NCBI GenBank assembly: GCA_036376915.1
Contig: DASUZK010000031.1
Span: 1 to 11,187 of the forward strand
Length of the DNA: 11,187 nucleotides
Direction: 5' to 3'
DNA from: VRUE01 sp036376915
GTDB taxonomy: Bacteria > Actinomycetota > Thermoleophilia > Solirubrobacterales > 70-9
Shown: positions 7,183-11,187 of the stretch, piece by piece
Layout of the letters: every line of letters starts with the position of its first letter
Position numbering within the stretch: the first letter of the stretch is position 1
Notes under the pieces: model-generated
What the model was told of the DNA's origin: nothing
The model's database searches: none
The model's input: the letters and a program-made list of their open reading frames with translations, nothing else
Position numbers and translations under genes: made by a program

Positions 7183-7457
7183 CCTTTGACCTTGGTCTTC
7201 AGCGCGGAGCCAGCCGAGAAGCGCGGGACCTTGCCGCCCGGGATCGTGATCCGCTCACCCGTGCGGGGGTTGACGCCCTGGCGGGGGCCGCGCTCGGCGA
7301 CATGGAATTTGCCGAAGCCGGTGAAGCTGACTTCGCCGCCGCTGCTCAGTGTGTCGGTGATCGCGTCGAGCACAGCGTCGACCGCGTCGCCGGCGGCCTT
7401 CTTGCTGCCCAGTCGCTCGTCGCCTGCCAGTTGGTCCAGAAACTCAGCCTTTGTCAC
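7179..7457 (-). CDS. hup: HU-family DNA-binding protein
   Basis: A 92-residue nucleoid protein that binds and bends DNA as a dimer. The N-terminal helices (MTKAEFLDQLAG...KKAAGDAVDAVLDAITDTL) are followed by the saddle VSFTGFGKFHVAERGPRQG, the arm signature GVNPRTGERITIPG at about residues 60-73, and the closing PRFSAGSALKTKVKG. The length is standard for bacterial HU, with no Lys/Ala-rich tail of the mycobacterial kind. It starts at GTG, with GGAGG (7467-7471) 9 bases upstream. A 78-base gap separates it from tldE, the largest gap in the central part of the cluster, so it probably has its own promoter; pyrF overlaps its stop by 4 bases. Confidence 0.96.
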   Translation of the reverse strand: MTKAEFLDQLAGDERLGSKKAAGDAVDAVLDAITDTLSSGGEVSFTGFGKFHVAERGPRQGVNPRTGERITIPGGKVPRFSAGSALKTKVKG

Positions 7458-7535
7458 GTCGAAGCTCCTCCGTCATGAGTGGTTGAAATCGCGGCGGAAT
7501 CTAACAGTGGCCACGGCCGTAAAGCCGCATGGGAG

Positions 7536-8918
7536 TCAGGAGCCGGCGACCGCCATCTCGCCGATCAGCAGCGGCGGGGTGCTGACCGAGCCGCCGAAGG
7601 GGACCCACCGCGGCCTCGAGCCGGCCGCCCGCACCGCCTTCAGCATGGAGACGAGGTCGCCGGCGATCGTGAACTCGCGCAGCGGCTCGGCCTCCTCCCC
7701 GGCACGGATCACGCGACCCGAGGCACCGACCGAGAAGGCGCCCGTAACCGGGTTGACCCCCGAGTGCAGGCCGGCGACATCGGTGACCAACACCCCCTCC
7801 CCCGCCTCGCGCAGCAGCTCCTCGAAGCCGAGCGCCCCCGGTGCGACGACGAGGTTCGAGGCCGAGACCGCGGGCTGGGAGCGGTAGCCCGAGCGCCCGG
7901 CGCTGCCCGTCGAGGCCGCGCCGTCGCGGCGAGCGGTGTAGGTGTCGTAGAGGTAGGTCCGCAGCTCCCCGCCCTCGATCAGCGCGTTGCGGCGGCGGGG
8001 CATGCCCTCGCCGTCGAAGGGCGAGGAGGCCGATCCGGCGGGGTCGAGGCCGTCGTCGTGGATGACGAGGGCCTCGGCCGCGACCGCGGTGCCGAGCAGG
8101 CCGGCGAAGGGTGAGCGGCCGCGCTGGACCGCGTCCGCACCCAAGCCCCGGCCGATCAGAGCGACGAAGCTGGAGGCAACCGTCGGGTCGAGGACCACCG
8201 GGCAACCGCGCGAGGCGGGCTTGCCGGCGCCGATCATCGCGGTCGCCCTCTCCGCCGCCTCGCGTCCGATCGCGGTGGGGTCGAGGGCCGCCGGCCCACG
8301 GCCGAGGTCGAAGCCGAGCCCGGTCTCGCGGCCGCCGTCGCCCTCCGCCAGCGCCTGCGCGTAGCCGTAGCAATCGGTGCGCTCGTACTCGCCCTCGATC
8401 CCGGTCGAGGAGACGATCGCGACGCGCTCGGCCGAGTCGGCGTAGATCGCCTGCTCGACCCCGGCGATGCGCGCGTCGGCACCGAGCGCCGCCCGCTCGA
8501 TCTCCAGCGCCAGCTCAGCGACGCGCTCCGTGGTCCAGTCGGCCAACGAGGAGTCGCTCAGCTCCAACGGACCCTCTCCTTCCGGTGCGCTTTCTCCCCC
8601 TATATCGGGGCTAAGGCGCACCGGAAGCTCGGGGGGGGCGGCGAACTCGTCCTCGTCGGCGATCCGCGCCGTCTCGGCGGCGCGCGAGGCGAGCTCCGCG
8701 ATCCCCCTCTCGGAGAGGTCGGTTCCGTAGGCGTAGCCGGCCCGGCGACCGATCCAGGCGCGGATGCCGATCCCGCGCTTGGTCGCCGCGGTGAGGCTCT
8801 CGACCTCGCCCCCGTGGACGCGCACCTCACGCCCGGCGTCCTCGGACGCGTAGGCCTCGGCGTCCCCCGCCCCTGCCGCGAGCGTGCCCTCGACGGCGCG
8901 GCGCGCCAACTCAAGCAA
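7536..8918 (-). CDS. tldE: TldE/PmbA family protein, partner of TldD
   Basis: Subunit of the TldD/TldE heteromeric zinc protease, which in E. coli processes the microcin B17 precursor and degrades unstructured peptides. At 460 residues it has the family layout, including EVESLTAATKRGIGIR near the N-terminus, and SSPFDGEGMPRRRNALIEGGELRTYLYDTYTARRDG and GVNPVTGAFSVGASG in the C-terminal half. It lacks the HExxxH metal site, as expected for TldE. The start is TTG at 8918, overlapping the tldD stop by 8 bases, with a G-run (8925-8932) 6 bases upstream. Residues 98-113 (LPVRLSPDIGGESAPE) are encoded by a 47-bp palindromic repeat also found at 786-832 and appear to be an insertion in the linker before LELSDSSLADWTTERVAEL. 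The gene is otherwise intact. Confidence 0.93.
   Translation of the reverse strand: MLELARRAVEGTLAAGAGDAEAYASEDAGREVRVHGGEVESLTAATKRGIGIRAWIGRRAGYAYGTDLSERGIAELASRAAETARIADEDEFAAPPELPVRLSPDIGGESAPEGEGPLELSDSSLADWTTERVAELALEIERAALGADARIAGVEQAIYADSAERVAIVSSTGIEGEYERTDCYGYAQALAEGDGGRETGLGFDLGRGPAALDPTAIGREAAERATAMIGAGKPASRGCPVVLDPTVASSFVALIGRGLGADAVQRGRSPFAGLLGTAVAAEALVIHDDGLDPAGSASSPFDGEGMPRRRNALIEGGELRTYLYDTYTARRDGAASTGSAGRSGYRSQPAVSASNLVVAPGALGFEELLREAGEGVLVTDVAGLHSGVNPVTGAFSVGASGRVIRAGEEAEPLREFTIAGDLVSMLKAVRAAGSRPRWVPFGGSVSTPPLLIGEMAVAGS
8580..8626. repeat. 47-bp palindromic repeat, copy 2 (inside tldE)
   Basis: Same length and same outer arms as the element at 786-832 (11 bases TTCCGGTGCGC and 12 bases GGCGCACCGGAA identical), with differences only in the central 24 bases, where the stem is slightly degraded. 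It lies wholly inside tldE and is translated in frame as part of LPVRLSPDIGGESAPE (residues 98-113). Confidence 0.85.
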
Positions 8919-10299
8919 CGTCGGTCCCCCCCACGGTCATCGCCTGGATCCGGACGTGGCCCTGGCCGGTCCCGACCGGCACTTTCTGGCCGGCCTTGCC
9001 GCAGACGCCGGTCTTCATCTCGAAGTCGCTGCCGACCGCGTCGATCGCCGCCAGCGCCTCGAGGCAGTTGCCGATCAGGGTCGCGCCCCGGCAGGGTCGC
9101 GTCACCCGGCCGTCCTCGATCAGGTAACCCTCCGAGACACCGAAGACGAAGTCGCCGGTGGCGGGGTCGACCTGACCGCCGGCGAAGGAGGCGGCGTAGA
9201 AGCCGCGTCCGACCTCGGCGATCATCGCCTCCGGCTCGGCGTCGCCGGGCGCGATGTAGGTGTTGGTCATGCGCGGCACCGGGAGGTGTCGGAAGCTCTC
9301 GCGGCGCCCGTTGCCGGTCGAGTCGACGCCGTCGCGACGGGCGGTCAGCCGGTCGTATAGGAAGGAGACCAGCCGGCCCTCCTCGATCACCATCGTCTGC
9401 TGCGTCGGCGTGCCCTCGTCGTCGATCGAGTCGCTGCCCCACTCGCCTGGCATGCACCCGTCGTCGTAGGCGGTGAGGAGCGACGGGGCGACCTGCGTGC
9501 CCAGCTTTCCGGCGTAGACGCTGGCGTCCTTCTGCACGTGATCGGCCTCGAGCCCGTGGCCGGTCATCTCGTGGAAGAGGACGCCGCCGAAGCCGCCGCC
9601 GACCACAACCGGCATCGAGCCCGCCGGGGCCGGGCCGGCGTCGAGCAGGATCAGCGCCTTGCGCGCCGCGCTGGCCGCGATCCGGCCAGGGCCCTCGTCG
9701 AAGAGCTCGAAGCCGCGGTGCCCGCCCAGCGTCTCCGACCCGGTCTCGACCGAGTCGCCGCGGCGCGCTACCGCCTGGGCGCCGATCCGCACCCGCGTGC
9801 GGTCGTCGCCCGCGTAGAGGCCGTCCGAGTTGGCAACGGTCACCTCGCGGCGCACCTCGGCGTAAGAAGCGGTGAGCTGGGCGATCTCGGGGCCGGCCGC
9901 GCGGCCGCGCTCGTCGAGGTCGCGCAGGAGCGCCGCCTTGCGCTCGGCGGGCACTTCGGACGGCCGCTGCTCGATCGCGTGGGGGGTGCTCGCCACCGCC
10001 CGCAGCGGGCGCGGCTCGGCCTGAGCGGCGTGCAGCGCCGCGGCCGCCTCGTCGGCGGCCCGCTCGACGTCGTCGGGGTCGAGGCCGTCGACGTGGGCGA
10101 AGTAGGTGGTGCCGCCGCTGAGCACCCGCACGCCGACGCCCGCCGAGGCGCCCGACTGCACCGATTCGACCCGCGACTCGTCGATCGCCATCGTCAGGCC
10201 GGCGTTGCGCTCGGCGAAGACCTCGGCGAACTCACCGCCGTTGGCCAGTGCCCGGCTCAGCACCCGCTCGGCGAGCGCCGGCTCGATCAGGGCGCTCAC
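8911..10299 (-). CDS. tldD: TldD family zinc metalloprotease
   Basis: Catalytic subunit of the TldD/TldE protease (peptidase U62). It has 462 residues with the metal-binding HExxxH as His243-Glu244-Met-Thr-Gly-His248 in GGVLFHEMTGHGLEADH, and a C-terminal Cys433 in GVCGKAGQKVPVGTGQ that corresponds to the third zinc ligand known from E. coli TldD. Other family marks are DEGTPTQQTMVIEEGRLVSFLYD and DPATGDFVFGVSEGYLIEDG. The start is GTG, overlapping the stop of the 74-residue gene by 4 bases (GTGA). TldE follows with an 8-base overlap, the usual pairing, so the two are made together. The substrate is unknown; the two small upstream genes are candidates for partners. Confidence 0.95.
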   Translation of the reverse strand: MSALIEPALAERVLSRALANGGEFAEVFAERNAGLTMAIDESRVESVQSGASAGVGVRVLSGGTTYFAHVDGLDPDDVERAADEAAAALHAAQAEPRPLRAVASTPHAIEQRPSEVPAERKAALLRDLDERGRAAGPEIAQLTASYAEVRREVTVANSDGLYAGDDRTRVRIGAQAVARRGDSVETGSETLGGHRGFELFDEGPGRIAASAARKALILLDAGPAPAGSMPVVVGGGFGGVLFHEMTGHGLEADHVQKDASVYAGKLGTQVAPSLLTAYDDGCMPGEWGSDSIDDEGTPTQQTMVIEEGRLVSFLYDRLTARRDGVDSTGNGRRESFRHLPVPRMTNTYIAPGDAEPEAMIAEVGRGFYAASFAGGQVDPATGDFVFGVSEGYLIEDGRVTRPCRGATLIGNCLEALAAIDAVGSDFEMKTGVCGKAGQKVPVGTGQGHVRIQAMTVGGTDVA

Positions 10300-10520
10300 G
10301 GCTTGGGGCGCTTTCCGGCGACCTCGATAAGCCGGCCCGCGGCGACGAAGAGCTCGCCGCCCGCAAGCGAGTCGGCCGCGTGGTCGCTTCCCCGGCCGCC
10401 CGGGTAATAGAGGCGGGCGAAGGGTCGCCGGGCGACCCGGCGGCGGCGCATGTACGCGGCCGCCTCGTCGGCGTAGCCCGAGACGCGGTCGAGCAGGACG
10501 CGATGCGGCTTAGGAGGCAT
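10296..10520 (-). CDS. Conserved-looking 74-residue protein of unknown function
   Basis: Not recognised as a known family. ATG at 10520 has a good ribosome binding site, GGAGG (10527-10531), 6 bases upstream, overlaps the preceding gene by 11 bases and is itself overlapped 4 bases by tldD, so it is almost surely translated. The protein is basic: an N-terminal helix-prone part (LLDRVSGYADEAAAYMRRRR), a middle RPFARLYYPGGRGSDHAAD and a C-terminal GGELFVAAGRLIEVAGKRPKP. No signal peptide, membrane segment or cysteine is present. Being wedged between a roadblock-like gene and tldD suggests a link to the TldD/TldE protease, as adaptor or substrate, but this rests on position only. Confidence 0.72.
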   Translation of the reverse strand: MPPKPHRVLLDRVSGYADEAAAYMRRRRVARRPFARLYYPGGRGSDHAADSLAGGELFVAAGRLIEVAGKRPKP

Positions 10521-10896
10521 CGGCAGCCTCCCCCTCTCCCCCGGCGGCCAGGTCGCGCAGGACCGAGCGCATGTCGAAGAAGAGCAGCGAGGCCAGCGCG
10601 AAGCGGTCGGTCACGGCGACAGCGGCCAAGCCGGCGTGGCGCAGGGCGAAGACCTCGCCCTGCTCGGTGGCGATGTGAAGCTGTTCGACCGCCTCGGACC
10701 CCGCCCGGTCGGCGACGTCGAGCAGCGTCGCCGCATCCTCGCGCCAGCGCTCGGGACTGCCGCTGGCGGCAAGGACCGACCCCTCGGAATCGAGGATCGC
10801 ACCGCCCCGCAGGTCGGGGGACATCTCGCCCAGGAGGGCCAGCGCGCCGGTCGCCGCGTCACCCGTCACCGCCCCGCTCGTCTCACCGTCGGCCAT
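10510..10896 (-). CDS. Roadblock/LC7-like small regulatory protein
   Basis: A 128-residue soluble protein. The part from about 28 to 117 resembles a roadblock/LC7 fold: a strand GGAILDSEGSVLAAS, an amphipathic helix WREDAATLLDVADRAG, strands EQLHIATEQGEVFALRHAGLAAVAVTD, and a final helix LLFFDMRSVLRDLA. Such proteins usually form dimers and in bacteria often regulate small GTPases (MglB type), but no GTPase gene is in the window. ATG at 10896 is preferred; the frame can extend to a TTG at 10905. There is no good Shine-Dalgarno, and a TATTTT box (10903-10908) ends 6 bases before the ATG, so the mRNA may be leaderless. It is the first gene of the tldD/tldE cassette. The fold assignment is from pattern only and moderate in strength. 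Confidence 0.7.
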   Translation of the reverse strand: MADGETSGAVTGDAATGALALLGEMSPDLRGGAILDSEGSVLAASGSPERWREDAATLLDVADRAGSEAVEQLHIATEQGEVFALRHAGLAAVAVTDRFALASLLFFDMRSVLRDLAAGGEGEAADAS

Positions 10897-10916
10897 CTCG
10901 GCCAAAATACCGACCC
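10897..10916. promoter_or_regulatory. Very short divergent start region
   Basis: Only 20 bases separate the start codons of the roadblock-like gene (minus) and the 49-residue gene (plus). The single AT-rich stretch CAAAATA (10903-10909) reads as TATTTT on the minus strand, 6 bases from that ATG, and as CAAAAT on the plus strand, 8 bases from the other ATG. Both spacings would fit -10 boxes of leaderless transcripts. No convincing -35 was seen on either side. Confidence 0.35.
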
Positions 10917-11066
10917 ATGACCCTTGCCCGAGCCTCCTGGATGATCGTGGTGGCGATCTGTGCCATCGCCGCGGTCGCCTTCGCCCTGAGTGACTACACC
11001 GGTTACGCGATAACGATCGTCGCCGTGGGACTAGCAGCTGCGGTGAATTTGCTGCCTAGTCCGTAA
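10917..11066 (+). CDS. Small 49-residue membrane protein
   Basis: The only plus-strand gene in the window. It begins MTLARASWMIVVAICAIAAV and ends NLLPSP, with two likely membrane segments (about 8-24 and 29-46) joined by a short SDYTGYA turn. No family is recognised; it resembles the many short two-span hydrophobic proteins of Actinobacteria. No ribosome binding site is visible before the ATG, which fits a leaderless mRNA. A very strong hairpin starts 10 bases after the stop. A longer plus-strand frame reaching back to about 10248 is antisense to the genes there and is not credible. Confidence 0.6.
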   Translation: MTLARASWMIVVAICAIAAVAFALSDYTGYAITIVAVGLAAAVNLLPSP

Positions 11067-11076
11067 GGGTGAGTGG

Positions 11077-11154
11077 GGGACGCCGGTACCCCCTCCCCAA
11101 AACGCTCGGCGGGAGCCTCGCTTGAGTGTTTTGGGGAGGGGGTACCGGCGTCCC
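11077..11154. repeat. 78-bp element with perfect 27-bp inverted arms; possible bidirectional terminator
   Basis: Arms 11077-11103 and 11128-11154 are perfect reverse complements, containing GACGCCGGTACCCCC and CTCCCCAAAAC and their complements. The 24-base loop can add up to six further pairs including G-U. It lies 10 bases after the small membrane protein gene and could stop transcription from either side, although no T-run follows. Its length and perfection fit a palindromic dispersed repeat better than an ordinary terminator. Confidence 0.8.
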
Positions 11155-11187
11155 TTCAACAGCACACGAACTTCGAAGCTCGCCCCA

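Noticed and set aside
786..8626. Two identical-looking hairpin repeats as a CRISPR remnant
   Set aside because: Only two copies nearly 8 kb apart, no spacers and no cas genes.
10422..10438. Short inverted repeat GGGTCGC-cgg-GCGACCC
   Set aside because: Only 7 bp in very GC-rich coding sequence; well within chance and without a second copy.
11155..11187. Possible end of another gene at the right edge
   Set aside because: Thirty-three bases are too few to support any call.

Overview
The window looks like chromosomal DNA from a high-GC actinobacterium, probably of the Thermoleophilia/Solirubrobacterales type. That placement is an inference from the very high GC content, frequent GTG/TTG starts, a GuaB3-type IMP dehydrogenase, a type II PyrF and the family resemblance of the proteins. 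No rRNA, tRNA, CRISPR array, transposase or phage gene was seen. Eleven genes lie head to tail on the minus strand; one small gene at the right end is on the plus strand.

Read in the direction of transcription (right to left), the minus-strand genes are: a roadblock/LC7-like protein, a 74-residue unknown protein, TldD and TldE/PmbA (all overlapping); HU; PyrF, a LysM protein, a D-Ala-D-Ala carboxypeptidase and a PfkB-family sugar-phosphate kinase (mostly joined by 4-base overlaps); GuaB3 and GuaA (guanine nucleotide synthesis); and, cut by the left edge of the window, a multi-spanning membrane protein. These fall into three working sets: a TldD/TldE protease cassette with two small partners, a nucleotide and cell-envelope block, and the guaB3-guaA pair.

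Two things stand out. First, the truncated membrane protein carries the two-aspartate signature of presenilin/signal peptide peptidase proteases (Asp168 in a transmembrane segment, Asp210 in GFGD, and a C-terminal Pro-Ala in the place of the PAL motif). It appears to be a divergent bacterial intramembrane aspartyl protease. Second, the window holds four long, hairpin-forming inverted repeats of at least four different sequence types. One type occurs twice: once between genes and once inside tldE. Two of the elements (472-516 and 8580-8626) lie inside reading frames and are translated in frame, so palindromic repeats appear to have spread into protein-coding genes as short peptide insertions.

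Other points of note are a pyrF gene whose only sensible start is CTG, overlapping the HU stop codon; a possible hairpin hiding the ribosome binding site of guaB3; and a very short divergent promoter region at the right end.
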